DNA of 27,184 nt from Bacilli bacterium (GCA_016302505.1 JAEDNL010000015.1:1-27184), one strand, 5' to 3'. Shown: positions 16,142 to 25,167, counted from the stretch's first letter. The notes: generated by a model not told the origin, from the sequence alone. Translations and numbers: made by a program.

Positions 16142-17371
16142 TTATTTAATATTTTTCAAAGGATATTTTTTTGTTATTTCTAGAACTTCTTTTTTATATT
16201 GCTTTAATAATTTTTTATTATTATAATTTCTTAAAGCATTAATTATTATATCAGTTACTTTAACAAAATCAGTTTCTTTTAATCCTCTAGTAGTCATCGC
16301 TGGAGTTCCAATTCTAAGACCACTTGTTACATTCGGAGTTTCAGTGTCAAATGGAATAGTATTTTTATTTACTGTAATACAAATAGTATCTAATATATGC
16401 TCTGCATCTTTTCCAGAAAGATTGAAACTAGATTTAACATCAATTAATAATAAATGATTATCAGTTCCTCCTGAAATTACTTTAACACCATTCTTTTTAA
16501 ACTCTTCAGCCATAGCATTAGCATTTTTAATTATATTCTTAGCATATTCTTTAAATTCAGGTTGTAATGCCTCATAAAAACATTGAGCTTTAGCACCTAT
16601 AACATGCATCAATGGCCCTCCTTGCATACCAGGAAATATTGATTTATTAATTTTCTTAATTATTTCTTCATTATTTGTTAAAATTAATCCACCTCTTGGT
16701 CCTCTTAATGTCTTATGTGTAGTACTAGTAACAACATCAGCATATAGTACTGGATTTTCATGAAGACCTGCCGCTACTAATCCAGCTATATGTGCCATAT
16801 CCACCATCAAATATGCTCCAACTTTATCAGCAATTTCTTTAAATCTTTTAAAATCTATTTTACCACTATATGCAGATGAACCAGCTATAATCATTTTAGG
16901 TCTTTCATTAACTGCAAGTTCTTCTATCTTATCATAATCTAATTTTTCCGTAGAAGGATCTATTTCATAACCAATAACATTATAATCATTACCACTAAAG
17001 TTTACTTTACTACCATGTGTTAAATGACCTCCTTGAGCAAGTGACATTCCAAGTATTTTATCCCCAGGACTAACAAGTGCTCTATATACAGCCATATTAG
17101 CGGAACTACCACTATGTGGTTGTACATTCGCATATTTTGCACCAAATAATTTACATGCATATTCTATCGCTTTGCTTTCAAATATATCAACATATTCACA
17201 TCCACCATAATATCTTTTACCAGGATAACCTTCTGCATATTTATTAGTAAGAATGCTTCCTTGTAATTTTAAAACTGCCTTTGATACATAATTCTCACTA
17301 GCAATTAATTCAATATTATTTTGTTGTCTTTTTGCCTCTAACTTAAGAGCTTTTTCCAATTCTTTATTCAT
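16142..17371 (-). CDS. glyA: Serine hydroxymethyltransferase
   Basis: GlyA converts serine and tetrahydrofolate to glycine and 5,10-methylene-tetrahydrofolate with PLP, the main source of one-carbon units. The 409-residue length is normal. Signatures are IELIASENYVS, NKYAEGYPGKRYYGG, VQPHSGSSANMAVY, LMVDMAHIAGLVAAG, the PLP-lysine motif STTHKTLRGPRGG and a C-terminal SGLRIGTPAMTTRG. ATG 17371 is chosen because GAGGTG lies 6 bases upstream; the GTG at 17380 is part of that ribosome site. It is a single-gene unit ending in the shared bidirectional terminator. Confidence 0.97.
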   Translation of the reverse strand: MNKELEKALKLEAKRQQNNIELIASENYVSKAVLKLQGSILTNKYAEGYPGKRYYGGCEYVDIFESKAIEYACKLFGAKYANVQPHSGSSANMAVYRALVSPGDKILGMSLAQGGHLTHGSKVNFSGNDYNVIGYEIDPSTEKLDYDKIEELAVNERPKMIIAGSSAYSGKIDFKRFKEIADKVGAYLMVDMAHIAGLVAAGLHENPVLYADVVTSTTHKTLRGPRGGLILTNNEEIIKKINKSIFPGMQGGPLMHVIGAKAQCFYEALQPEFKEYAKNIIKNANAMAEEFKKNGVKVISGGTDNHLLLIDVKSSFNLSGKDAEHILDTICITVNKNTIPFDTETPNVTSGLRIGTPAMTTRGLKETDFVKVTDIIINALRNYNNKKLLKQYKKEVLEITKKYPLKNIK

Positions 17372-17400
17372 TACCTTCACCTCATTATATTAATTATAAC

Positions 17401-17427
17401 AAAATAAAAGTAGTATTACTACTACTT
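17401..17427 (-). terminator. Terminator overlapping the lipoprotein stop codon
   Basis: On the minus strand AAGTAGTA (17427-17420), a GTAA loop and TACTACTT (17415-17408) are followed by TTATTTT. The lipoprotein stop (17424-17422, TAG) lies in the first arm. Confidence 0.75.
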
Positions 17428-18447
17428 AATATCATCTGGAATGTTAATTATTTGAGTTTTTTCAAGTTCAATACTAACATTACTTATATTATTTTCTTTT
17501 TTATTGTTGACACTATTATTTACAACAGTATCATTTTTTAAATTACTTAACTTTTCACTAGTAGTACCATTAAATAATTCATTTTCTATACTTGGATCAT
17601 ATTCTTTTAATATAGGTTTACTATTTATTATATCATTTCTTTTCTGAATTATTTTATTTTTAATAATTATTAATATAATAAATAATATAATTGTACCAAT
17701 AAATATACCAATTACCATATATATATTATTCATATTATATAACTCAAATGAGTAATTTATTATAACAGTATCATTTGTAGACAAGTCCCATTCTAAAGTT
17801 TTATCCCCATCACTTTTAACAGTTGAATTACTTTCTAATACTTTATAAGGCAATTTTACTATGTATTTAAATTCCATTTCAGACATTAATTTTAATAAAT
17901 CATTAGAAGAATTATTGTCATTATTATTAGTCATACTTACTGATTCATCAGCTACAGTAGTATTATTAGCGACATTATTATCGCCAACTACATTCTCATT
18001 ATTTGTACTATCATCTGAATTACTAAAACTATCATCATCAACTTTAAATATATAATTTGCTGTGTAAATATTTTTGAATAAACCTTTTTCAACTCGAAAT
18101 AAAACTGAATCATCAAAATCTTCACTTAAGAAATTACTAATATTTATTTCTTTTAATTCAGTAGATGATACTTTATCAATATTATCATACTTTTTAGTGA
18201 CACTAAATCCACTATATCCATTAGAACTTTCAATATTTTCAATAATTATACCTTTCTTTTGTAATTTATCTTTTTCTTCTTTTATTATTAATTTATTTTT
18301 ATCATCGTTTATCATGTCACTTATTAAAATGTCACTAGATAAAGACATACTTTTATTTTTATTTATAGTCATAGTTGTATTGGATTTAACACATCCACTT
18401 AATAATAATAAAGAACATATAATTATCATATACTTAGTTTTTTTCAT
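17422..18447 (-). CDS. Membrane-anchored LppM-like lipoprotein
   Basis: The 341-residue protein starts with a lipoprotein signal peptide and lipobox LLSGC (lipidated Cys at residue 19). An outer domain begins VKSNTTMTINKNKS and resembles the LppM family. It contains an Asn/Ser/Asp-rich insert at about 145-185. One membrane segment follows at about 243-265, and then a cytoplasmic Asn-rich tail of about 75 residues. The lipid anchor plus a later transmembrane helix is typical of this family. Function is unknown. ATG 18447 is chosen because GAGGTG lies 9 bases upstream; a GTG at 18459 is part of the ribosome site. The gene is monocistronic, with its own terminator. Confidence 0.85.
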   Translation of the reverse strand: MKKTKYMIIICSLLLLSGCVKSNTTMTINKNKSMSLSSDILISDMINDDKNKLIIKEEKDKLQKKGIIIENIESSNGYSGFSVTKKYDNIDKVSSTELKEINISNFLSEDFDDSVLFRVEKGLFKNIYTANYIFKVDDDSFSNSDDSTNNENVVGDNNVANNTTVADESVSMTNNNDNNSSNDLLKLMSEMEFKYIVKLPYKVLESNSTVKSDGDKTLEWDLSTNDTVIINYSFELYNMNNIYMVIGIFIGTIILFIILIIIKNKIIQKRNDIINSKPILKEYDPSIENELFNGTTSEKLSNLKNDTVVNNSVNNKKENNISNVSIELEKTQIINIPDDIK

Positions 18448-18600
18448 ATTGTAATTCACCTCTATAGTATTTATTTCTTTAAGTATACCACAAATATCAA
18501 TAAATTAAATATTTAAATGTAAAAGTTTTAAAAAAAAGATAATTATTAAATTCAATATAAACAATATATAAACTACAAATAAAATAATACTTGATATAAT

Positions 18601-18627
18601 AAAAACATATATGAATCTACATATATG
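18601..18627 (-). terminator. Terminator spanning the end of the helical hypothetical gene
   Basis: CATATATG occurs at 18606-18613 and 18620-18627. Because it is its own reverse complement the copies pair around a 6-base loop, and TTTTTATT follows on the minus strand. The gene's TAG stop (18619-18617) lies in the loop. Confidence 0.65.
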
Positions 18628-19063
18628 CCTTTAACTTATCTATTTCTTCTTCTTGAAATTTTTGGAAATTTTTAGCTAATTTAATAACTTTCTTATCAGC
18701 TACTTTTATATATTGAGATATTTTGGTAGTAATTGACACTACTCCCATACTCATACCTTCTACTAACATTTGCGCTAATGCACTATCGCTATTATCTTTT
18801 ATTGTTTCCATAGTAATACCAATTGAACTGCTTAACTTAGCCATTATATTATTTTTTGGTACAGAGTCATAACTCTTTAATATTTTTTTACTTTTTTTCA
18901 TAAAGTCTTCATATAATTTAATTTCATTTTCCAAAATCGGTTTTATTTTATTTTCTTTAAGTTTAATCTTATTAATTAATGTAGTGGTAGTAAATACACC
19001 CATTTCAGAATTTTTATAAATATGAGTTAATAATTCTAAATTATGATTCATTTCATTCACCAT
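18617..19063 (-). CDS. Hypothetical all-helical protein
   Basis: I do not recognise this 148-residue protein. It is predicted to be almost wholly helical and cytosolic, with charged stretches around a Gly/Ser-containing centre (MLVEGMSMGVVSITTKI). This suggests a four-helix bundle of the ferritin-like kind found in several short Firmicutes families, but the metal ligands are not obvious. There is no signal peptide. Translation may start at ATG 19063 or, with a better GGTGA ribosome site 6 bases upstream, at ATG 19051. The gene stands alone, is divergent from gmk and ends in its own terminator. Confidence 0.75.
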   Translation of the reverse strand: MVNEMNHNLELLTHIYKNSEMGVFTTTTLINKIKLKENKIKPILENEIKLYEDFMKKSKKILKSYDSVPKNNIMAKLSSSIGITMETIKDNSDSALAQMLVEGMSMGVVSITTKISQYIKVADKKVIKLAKNFQKFQEEEIDKLKAYM

Positions 19064-19101
19064 TAATATTCTTAACTAAAAAAATATTTTTATACAAACA
19101 A

Positions 19102-19130
19102 TTGATATATTTAATCTTAAATGATAAGAT
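19102..19130 (+). promoter_or_regulatory. Probable gmk promoter
   Basis: TTGATA (19102-19107) and TAAGAT (19125-19130) are separated by 17 bp and lie just before the AGAGG ribosome site of gmk. Transcription would begin near 19137, downstream of the alternative ATG at 19121, which supports the 19148 start. Confidence 0.5.
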
Positions 19131-19147
19131 ATCTAAAAGAGGTTATT

Positions 19148-19795
19148 ATGATTAAAAGAAATGAACAAGGTATTTTAATAGTAGTTTCAGGACCATCTGG
19201 ATGTGGTAAGAGTACTGTTAATAAGATGTTAATTAATTCAAGGAAAAATATTATAATGTCAGTTTCTGATACAACAAGAGCTAAAAGAAATGGTGAAATT
19301 AATGGAGTAGATTATAACTATATAACAAAAGAAGAATTTGAAAAAAATATAGAATCAGATAAATATTTAGAATATGCTAAAGTACATTCTAATAAATATT
19401 ATGGTACTCCATCTGACTTTGTTAATAAAAAGTTAAAAGAAGGAATAGATGTTATTTTAGAGATTGATTTAGAAGGAGCAAGAAAAGTAAATGAAAAAAG
19501 AAATGATGCCGTTTTTATTTTCATTATGCCACCATCAATGGAAATATTAAAATCAAGATTAATTAATAGAAAAACAGAAACAAAAGAACAAGTAATAGAA
19601 AGATTTAAAACAGCATATAAAGAAATAAATGAAGTTTCAAAATATAATTATGTTATTGTTAATGATAAAATTGAAGATTCTGTTAAAAGAATGAGTTCTA
19701 TAATTGATGCAGAAAAATCTAGAGTGGATAGAATAGAAGACATTTACTTAGGTAATGAAGAAGAATTAATTCATGAAATTCTTATGGACATATAA
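19148..19795 (+). CDS. gmk: Guanylate kinase
   Basis: Gmk phosphorylates GMP to GDP with ATP and is essential for guanine nucleotide supply. The 215-residue protein has the P-loop VSGPSGCGKST (about 13-23), the GMP-binding segment SVSDTTRAKRNGEINGVDY, the LEYAKVHSNKYYGTP motif, DVILEIDLEGA and the lid RLINRKTET. ATG 19148 is chosen for its AGAGG site 5-7 bases upstream and the family's normal length; ATG 19121 has no ribosome site. Only a weak AT-rich hairpin (about 19797-19816) follows, so some read-through into the GH25 gene is possible. Confidence 0.96.
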   Translation: MIKRNEQGILIVVSGPSGCGKSTVNKMLINSRKNIIMSVSDTTRAKRNGEINGVDYNYITKEEFEKNIESDKYLEYAKVHSNKYYGTPSDFVNKKLKEGIDVILEIDLEGARKVNEKRNDAVFIFIMPPSMEILKSRLINRKTETKEQVIERFKTAYKEINEVSKYNYVIVNDKIEDSVKRMSSIIDAEKSRVDRIEDIYLGNEEELIHEILMDI

Positions 19796-19846
19796 AAAAT
19801 AATGAAAATTATTTAATAAATTATCATAATATGTTATATATATAAT

Positions 19847-20992
19847 ATGAAGAAAAAATATCTAATAATAATTGCAATTATTTTAATAATATTAATCACT
19901 ATGTTTATATTATTTACTATTAAGAATAAAAAAGTTATTAATTATTATGATAACTTAGTTTTTGAATATAATCAAAAAGTAAAAGTAAGTGACATTATTC
20001 AAGTTAGAAACAATGATTATTTAGATACTTTAACACTAGGTAAAAAAAATATACAATATAAACAAGATAAAAATATCTATAATATAGACTATGAAGTAGT
20101 AGATATTACCCCACCATTAGTTTTAATAAATAACTACTATAATTTTGAAATTGGAGATAAGGATACATTAAATAAAATAATATTGTGTGCAGATAATTAC
20201 GATAAAAATCCAAATTGTTATATCAAAGGAAAATATGATTTTAATAATATTGGTTCTTATAAATTAAAATATATAGCAATAGATTCAAGTAATAATAAAA
20301 CAGAAAAAGATTTTACAGTCACTATAAAAGAAAAAAATAAAAATAGAAAAACCAATAAAAAAGACAATTTAAATATTAAAGATGTAATTAAAAAATATAA
20401 AAATGAAAATACCATGATAGGTATCGATATTTCAGCATGGCAAAATGATATAGACTTTAATAAAGTTAAAGATGAAAATGTAGAGTTTGTTATGATAAGA
20501 ATTGGATATGGTTATAATAGTGAAAACAAAAATGTCTTAGATAAAAAATTTTATGATAATTTTAATAAAGCAAAAGAAGCTAATTTAAAAATAGGTTTAT
20601 ATTTTTATTCTTATGCAAAAAGTAAAAAAGAAGCAATTAATCAAGCCGATTGGATAGTAAATAAACTAAATAAACAAAGTATAGACTTACCAATCGCATT
20701 TGATTTTGAAGATTGGCAAAACTTTAATACATATAATTTAAGTTTAACAGATTTAAATAATATTGCAGAAGCATTTATGAATAGAATAGAAAAACATGGA
20801 TATAAATCGATGCTTTATGGAAGCTATTATTATTTAGAAAATATCTGGAATACCAAAAATAAAAATATATGGCTAGCACATTATTCAAGTAAAACAGATT
20901 ATCCAAATGATTATCAAATATGGCAACTTTCTAATAGTGGTAAAGTTAATGGAATATCCTCAGATGTTGATATAGATATTTTATATAAGTAA
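19847..20992 (+). CDS. Membrane-anchored GH25 lysozyme-like muramidase
   Basis: The 381-residue protein has an N-terminal membrane anchor (about 5-25), an Ig-like domain (about 85-162, with the TPPL and IDSSNN signatures of bacterial Ig/DUF5011 repeats), a Lys/Asn-rich linker and a GH25 catalytic domain (about 189-381). Active-site motifs are GIDISAWQ (Asp194) and PIAFDFED (Asp286, Glu288), followed by WLAHYSSK, YQIWQLSNSG and a terminal VDIDILY. It should cleave the glycan of peptidoglycan outside the membrane, in wall remodelling. It lacks a Shine-Dalgarno: TATAAT directly abuts ATG. A -10-like TATATA at 19835-19840 would place transcription start at or near ATG, so a leaderless message is possible, although the DNA is too AT-rich to be sure. 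Confidence 0.92.
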   Translation: MKKKYLIIIAIILIILITMFILFTIKNKKVINYYDNLVFEYNQKVKVSDIIQVRNNDYLDTLTLGKKNIQYKQDKNIYNIDYEVVDITPPLVLINNYYNFEIGDKDTLNKIILCADNYDKNPNCYIKGKYDFNNIGSYKLKYIAIDSSNNKTEKDFTVTIKEKNKNRKTNKKDNLNIKDVIKKYKNENTMIGIDISAWQNDIDFNKVKDENVEFVMIRIGYGYNSENKNVLDKKFYDNFNKAKEANLKIGLYFYSYAKSKKEAINQADWIVNKLNKQSIDLPIAFDFEDWQNFNTYNLSLTDLNNIAEAFMNRIEKHGYKSMLYGSYYYLENIWNTKNKNIWLAHYSSKTDYPNDYQIWQLSNSGKVNGISSDVDIDILYK

Positions 20993-21022
20993 AAAAGAAA
21001 TGACATAATAATCATTTCTTTT
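20993..21022. terminator. Bidirectional terminator between the GH25 gene and ppaC
   Basis: AAAAGAAATGA (20993-21003) pairs perfectly with TCATTTCTTTT (21012-21022) around an 8-base loop. It lies between convergent genes and includes the ppaC TGA stop (21014-21012). Confidence 0.8.
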
Positions 21023-22637
21023 CTAATGTACTCATAATATATGGAACCATCTGCATTTTTCTAGAAACAACATTTTTAATAGCAATTCCCTCATGAATTT
21101 CATCAAGACTATAACTTTCTTTAATTATTTCTTCAGCATCTGTATTATATATAACATATGACATATTTTGAAATATGTCAGTTATAAATAAAGCTACCAC
21201 TTTAAGATTTTCAGTTTGCGCAACCTCATCCAAATAACTAACAAGGCCTTTCATTTTTTTATTAATGTAATCAAAGTCACTTGTAAGAACTTGACCTATT
21301 GCAAAACTATAATCGTTAGCTTTAAATGACTTGTAATCTTTATGAAGTAAATTTTCAAAAGATAAACCTTTAACACTCATACCATGTTTTAACATATCCA
21401 TCCCGTATTCTTTATAATTAATCTTAGCAATTTTAGAAAGATTAATTAATGCATCTGTATCTCTTATAGTAGTAGTAGGTGATGTTAATAATAATGTATC
21501 TGATACTATCGCAGAAGCCATTAAACCAGCAATATGAGGTGGTATTTTGACATTATTTTCTTTATACAAATCATATATAATTGTGTTAACACAACCAGTT
21601 CTAGAATTTCTAAAATTAATTGGATTTTTTGTATTAATATCTCCTATATTATGATGATCAACTACTTCTAATATTTCAGCTTCATCAAGTCCATCTACAC
21701 TTTGAGATGAATTATTATGATCAACCAATATTACTTGCTTTTTAGTAGCATCTGCACTATCCGTTAGAGTAAGTAGTCCAGTACATTCATTTTTACTATT
21801 AATAATAGGATAATTTGAATGTTTTAATTTTTTACTTTCAATCATAAAATCAGATAAATAATCGACTTCATTAAAAGTTACAGATGTAGATTTAATCATA
21901 TCTTTAATATAATTAGATAATGATATTAATTTACCAACTTCATATGCAGTATATGGTGTAGAAATTATATTAACCTTATTCTTTCTTGCTTTAGATAAAA
22001 TTTCATTTGATAGTTCAAGATTACCAACAACTATTATTAGTTTAACTTTATTTTCAATTGCATATTCTAATATTACTTTTCTATCTCCTACGATTAATAT
22101 AGAATCACTATCAAGTTCAACTTTATCTAAAAATGTTTCTTTTCCAAAAGTAGCAGCTAAAACTTTACCAGATATTTCTTTATCATATTTTAAGACTTTA
22201 TTACCTCTTAAAACATTTATTAAGTTACCATAGGAAGTATTTATTTTATGATAGTCACCATTTACTATTTCACGAGCTAATTGTTTTAATGAAACATATC
22301 CATAATATTTATTTTTGTTTTCTACAATTGGAATACCGGTTAAATTATATTTACTCATATAATCAATTGCATCTTTAATTGATAAATTTTTATCTATAAA
22401 ACAACCTTTATGATAAGTTACATCTTTTATTTGTAACTTAACATCATTTAGAAACATAGGCACTTTAAAATGAAAATAGTCTAAAGCATATTTAGTTTCA
22501 GAATTTATATTTCCAAGTACACAAGGAATTGAATTAAATCCAAGTTGATTTTTTAAATATGACAATGCAATCGCAGCACAAACTGAATCAGTGTCTGGAT
22601 TTTTATGTCCAAATATATATATTGGTTTGTTATTCAT
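21012..22637 (-). CDS. ppaC: Manganese-dependent inorganic pyrophosphatase with regulatory CBS/DRTGG insert
   Basis: Family II pyrophosphatases hydrolyse PPi to phosphate in the cytosol. The 541-residue protein has the DHH-type motifs FGHKNPDTDSVCAA near the start and VVDHHNIGD in the middle, and a C-terminal DHHA2 domain. Between the first strand set and VVDHH lies a long regulatory insert: a first CBS motif (IDYMSKYNLTGIPIVE), a DRTGG-like domain (SDSILIVGDR, IISTPYTAYEVGKLI) and a second CBS part (NYPIINSKNECTGLLTLTD). In this subfamily CBS domains bind adenine nucleotides and control activity, and DRTGG variants can bind Ap4A. ATG 22637 is chosen because GGAGGG lies 7 bases upstream. It follows the DUF362 gene by 61 bases and may be in its operon. 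Confidence 0.93.
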   Translation of the reverse strand: MNNKPIYIFGHKNPDTDSVCAAIALSYLKNQLGFNSIPCVLGNINSETKYALDYFHFKVPMFLNDVKLQIKDVTYHKGCFIDKNLSIKDAIDYMSKYNLTGIPIVENKNKYYGYVSLKQLAREIVNGDYHKINTSYGNLINVLRGNKVLKYDKEISGKVLAATFGKETFLDKVELDSDSILIVGDRKVILEYAIENKVKLIIVVGNLELSNEILSKARKNKVNIISTPYTAYEVGKLISLSNYIKDMIKSTSVTFNEVDYLSDFMIESKKLKHSNYPIINSKNECTGLLTLTDSADATKKQVILVDHNNSSQSVDGLDEAEILEVVDHHNIGDINTKNPINFRNSRTGCVNTIIYDLYKENNVKIPPHIAGLMASAIVSDTLLLTSPTTTIRDTDALINLSKIAKINYKEYGMDMLKHGMSVKGLSFENLLHKDYKSFKANDYSFAIGQVLTSDFDYINKKMKGLVSYLDEVAQTENLKVVALFITDIFQNMSYVIYNTDAEEIIKESYSLDEIHEGIAIKNVVSRKMQMVPYIMSTLEKK

Positions 22638-22698
22638 TTTAATCCCTCCAACAAATATTTGTAATAATACCACTTTTTACAATAAAAATAAAGATATT

Positions 22699-23580
22699 TT
22701 AATTAATTTCTATTAATTCATAATCAGTTGTACCAAAACCTAATTCTTTAGATGACTCTATTGTATGTAAACCTTTTCTAGATTCTACTCTTTCAATAAA
22801 ATGAGATTTTCCCTCATCATTACTATTATATACTAAATCAATACATGCTTTATCAATTGCTACTGGATCTGTAGATGCTAATACTCCTATATCTTTCATA
22901 CAAGGATCTTCTGCTTTAGCACAACAATCACAGTCAACTGATATGTTTGCCATAACATTAATATAAACAATATTTCCTCTAAAATATTTGATAACACTAC
23001 TTGCAGCATCAGCCATTGATTCTAAAAATTTTTCTTGAGGTGCTAAATTATCCCAAAGTTCTTTTTGATTAAGAATTTTACCAGCAGAATGAATATAACA
23101 TTTTCCTTTACTTGATGCTACGCCAATTGATAATTGTTTTAAAGCGCCACCATATCCACCCATGGGATGGCCTTTAAAATGAGATAACACTAACATAGAA
23201 TCATAATTAATAATATTTTTCCCTAAATAATTTTTCTTTATCACTTTACCATTTGGAATTTCAAGTTCAAGATCTGGACCTTCCGCATCTAATAAATCAA
23301 CATCATAATATTTACTCCAACCATGATTATTAAGTAATTGTCTATGCTTTTCAGTTGTATTTCTTTGACCTTCATAAGCAGTGTTACACTCAACAACAGT
23401 TCCTCCTAAATACGTAATAATATCTTTATAAAATATTGGTTTTAAATAATTTTTATTTCCCTCTTCACCAGAATGAACTTTAATAGCTATCTTTCCTTTT
23501 AATTCCTTTCCTACTGTTTCATATAAATCTAATAATGTTTTTGAACTGATTTTTTTACTAAAATAAACTTTTGATTTCAA
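22699..23580 (-). CDS. DUF362-domain protein
   Basis: The protein (about 293 residues) has DUF362 features: KIAIKVHSGEEGN near the start, VLSHFKGHPMGGYGGALKQLSIG in the centre, a Cys cluster SVDCDCCAKAEDPC (possible metal or Fe-S site) and GVLASTDPVAIDKACIDLV. The family's function is not established; related proteins sit in Fe-S contexts. The start is probably TTG 23580, because AAAGGAG lies 8 bases upstream. The ATG at 23598 immediately precedes that ribosome site and has none of its own. Two small ORFs lie upstream on the same strand and ppaC downstream, so a four-cistron leftward unit is possible. Confidence 0.88.
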   Translation of the reverse strand: MKSKVYFSKKISSKTLLDLYETVGKELKGKIAIKVHSGEEGNKNYLKPIFYKDIITYLGGTVVECNTAYEGQRNTTEKHRQLLNNHGWSKYYDVDLLDAEGPDLELEIPNGKVIKKNYLGKNIINYDSMLVLSHFKGHPMGGYGGALKQLSIGVASSKGKCYIHSAGKILNQKELWDNLAPQEKFLESMADAASSVIKYFRGNIVYINVMANISVDCDCCAKAEDPCMKDIGVLASTDPVAIDKACIDLVYNSNDEGKSHFIERVESRKGLHTIESSKELGFGTTDYELIEIN

Positions 23581-23649
23581 ATTAATCTCTCCTTTCATAA
23601 TTTTTATAATTACTTTTAATCATTTTTGCATAATACTTTTATAATCATC

Positions 23650-23751
23650 TTAAACAGTTATATATTGTTTATGTTTTTGATATGTTTTTAGATTAGATTT
23701 GTATATTATTTTATCATATTTAATTTCAAATATTTTTATGTTACCAAGCAT
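23650..23751 (-). CDS. Small ORF of 33 residues, possibly coupled to the upstream small ORF
   Basis: ATG 23751 lies 2 bases after the stop of the 47-codon ORF. The frame encodes a basic, Lys/Ile/Tyr-rich peptide beginning MLGNIKIFEIKYDK and ends with TAA at 23652-23650. Only a weak AAGAAG precedes it, so translation would depend on coupling. It resembles nothing I know and may not be a real gene. Confidence 0.3.
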   Translation of the reverse strand: MLGNIKIFEIKYDKIIYKSNLKTYQKHKQYITV

Positions 23752-23753
23752 AA

Positions 23754-23897
23754 CTATCTTCTTATTTTTTCTAGTAACAACAGTAATAATTTTTTTAAAA
23801 AGTTTAACTTAGAATCATTAAATCTAACATTGAAATTATCCTCATTGAAATCTATATTCATATTTATGTTTTGATCATTTATTATTATTTTAAACAT
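23754..23897 (-). CDS. Small ORF of 47 residues with a good ribosome site
   Basis: ATG 23897 follows AGGAG at 8 bases, and a TATAAT (23934-23929 on the minus strand) lies properly upstream. The peptide starts MFKIIINDQNINMNIDFNED, with strand-like alternation, and ends in a Leu-rich basic helix (FLKKLLLLLLEKIRR). No family is recognised. Position before DUF362 and ppaC suggests co-transcription. The promoter, ribosome site and intact frame together make it a plausible small protein in what otherwise would be a 380-base gap. Confidence 0.45.
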   Translation of the reverse strand: MFKIIINDQNINMNIDFNEDNFNVRFNDSKLNFLKKLLLLLLEKIRR

Positions 23898-23965
23898 AAC
23901 ATTAACTCCTAATAGTATATTATAATTAATTATATCACACTTTTATTTATTTTTAATATGATTTT

Positions 23966-23974
23966 TGTTATAAT
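23966..23974 (+). promoter_or_regulatory. Extended -10 promoter of the HD gene
   Basis: TGTTATAAT is a perfect extended -10 (TGnTATAAT). Counting the usual 6-7 bases downstream puts the transcription start at or next to the GTG at 23981. No good -35 is needed with an extended -10, and none is seen. Confidence 0.6.
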
Positions 23975-23980
23975 TACATA

Positions 23981-24484
23981 GTGATTGAAATGAAATATGA
24001 TAAAGAGTTTTTAAACTATGTAAATCCAATATTAAAATCAAAAGAATTTCAAAAAAGAAAAAAATATGTTCATCATGAAAATCAAAGTGTATATGAACAC
24101 TCTTTAGATGTTGCATATAAATCATATTTATATGCCAAAAAACATAATCTTAATTGTAAAGATGTAAGTATTGGTGGACTATTGCATGACTTTTACTATA
24201 AGCCATGGCAAAACACAGGTATTAAAAAATCATTTTTCAAAATGCATGGCTTTGTTCATGCAAGAGAAGCATTAGAAAACTCTATTAAACACTTTCCTAA
24301 TTTGATAAATGATAGAGTTGCAGATATTATATTAAGACATATGTTTCCACTAAATTTAATACCACCAAAATATAAAGAATCGTGGGTAGTTACTACAATA
24401 GATAAAATATGTTCATTAGAAGTATTAAAGCATCCAAAGAGTTATCCAAAATATTTTGGATTTAATAAAAAAAAGAAGGAGTAA
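23981..24484 (+). CDS. HD-domain phosphohydrolase-like protein
   Basis: The 167-residue protein has HD-superfamily metal motifs: VYEHSLDVAYKSY with His near residue 34-37, GLLHDFYY (about 63-70, the HD pair), MHGFVHAREALEN, ILRHMFPL and a late TTIDK. This group resembles small HD hydrolases of Firmicutes. The substrate is unknown; nucleotides are usual for the superfamily. The start is GTG 23981 or ATG 23990. Neither has a Shine-Dalgarno, but the extended -10 places the 5' end of the RNA at the GTG, so a leaderless start is likely. The next gene follows after 2 bases with its AAGGAG in this gene's end, so the two form an operon. Confidence 0.88.
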   Translation: MIEMKYDKEFLNYVNPILKSKEFQKRKKYVHHENQSVYEHSLDVAYKSYLYAKKHNLNCKDVSIGGLLHDFYYKPWQNTGIKKSFFKMHGFVHAREALENSIKHFPNLINDRVADIILRHMFPLNLIPPKYKESWVVTTIDKICSLEVLKHPKSYPKYFGFNKKKKE

Positions 24485-24486
24485 TT

Positions 24487-25167
24487 ATGGAAAACATTAA
24501 AATATATTTTTTAATATTTATATTATATTCAATGGTTGGTTGGTTACTAGAAGTTATATCAACATATCCAGATACAAAATGTTTTGTTAATAGAGGATTC
24601 TTGATTGGACCTTATTGCCCTATTTATGGAAAATGTGCATTACTTATGATATTTTTACTTCATCCATTTAAAAATATATATATTATTTTTATTATGTCTA
24701 TTATAGTTTGTAGTATTTCTGAGTATATAACAAGTTATGTAATGGAAAAGTTATTCAAGGCAAGATGGTGGGACTATTCAAAATATAAATTAAATTTAAA
24801 TGGTAGAATATGTTTACAAAACAGTTTATTATTTGGGTTACTTGGTGTTGTTCTTATTAAATATATTAATCCACATGTATTCAACTTTATAAGTAGTATA
24901 CCTAGTAATATTATTAATATTTTATTCTACACTATATTAATTATATATGTTTGTGACTTTATTGTTTCTTTTAAAGTTATAATGAAAGTTAAAAATATGT
25001 CGCTTCATTATGTTAATCTAGATAATACAAAAGAAATAACAGAAAAAATAAAAACAATACTAAATAACAAATTATTAACAAGAAGAATTATTAAAGCATT
25101 TCCAAATATAAAATTTAATATCAAAAAGGCAGTTGAAAACTTAAAAGAAAGATTCGAACAGTCATAG
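24487..25167 (+). CDS. CmpB-type putative ABC-transporter permease family membrane protein
   Basis: The 226-residue protein has about five membrane segments and the strong family motifs YSMVGWLLEV, FVNRGFLIGPYCPIYG, EYITSYVMEKLFKARWWDYS and NLNGRICLQNSLLFG. A basic cytosolic tail of about 55 residues follows. Databases often name it a putative ABC transporter permease, but no ATPase gene is nearby and transport has not been shown for this family as far as I know. It uses AAGGAG overlapping the HD gene's end and is followed by a terminator that includes its stop codon. Confidence 0.92.
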   Translation: MENIKIYFLIFILYSMVGWLLEVISTYPDTKCFVNRGFLIGPYCPIYGKCALLMIFLLHPFKNIYIIFIMSIIVCSISEYITSYVMEKLFKARWWDYSKYKLNLNGRICLQNSLLFGLLGVVLIKYINPHVFNFISSIPSNIINILFYTILIIYVCDFIVSFKVIMKVKNMSLHYVNLDNTKEITEKIKTILNNKLLTRRIIKAFPNIKFNIKKAVENLKERFEQS

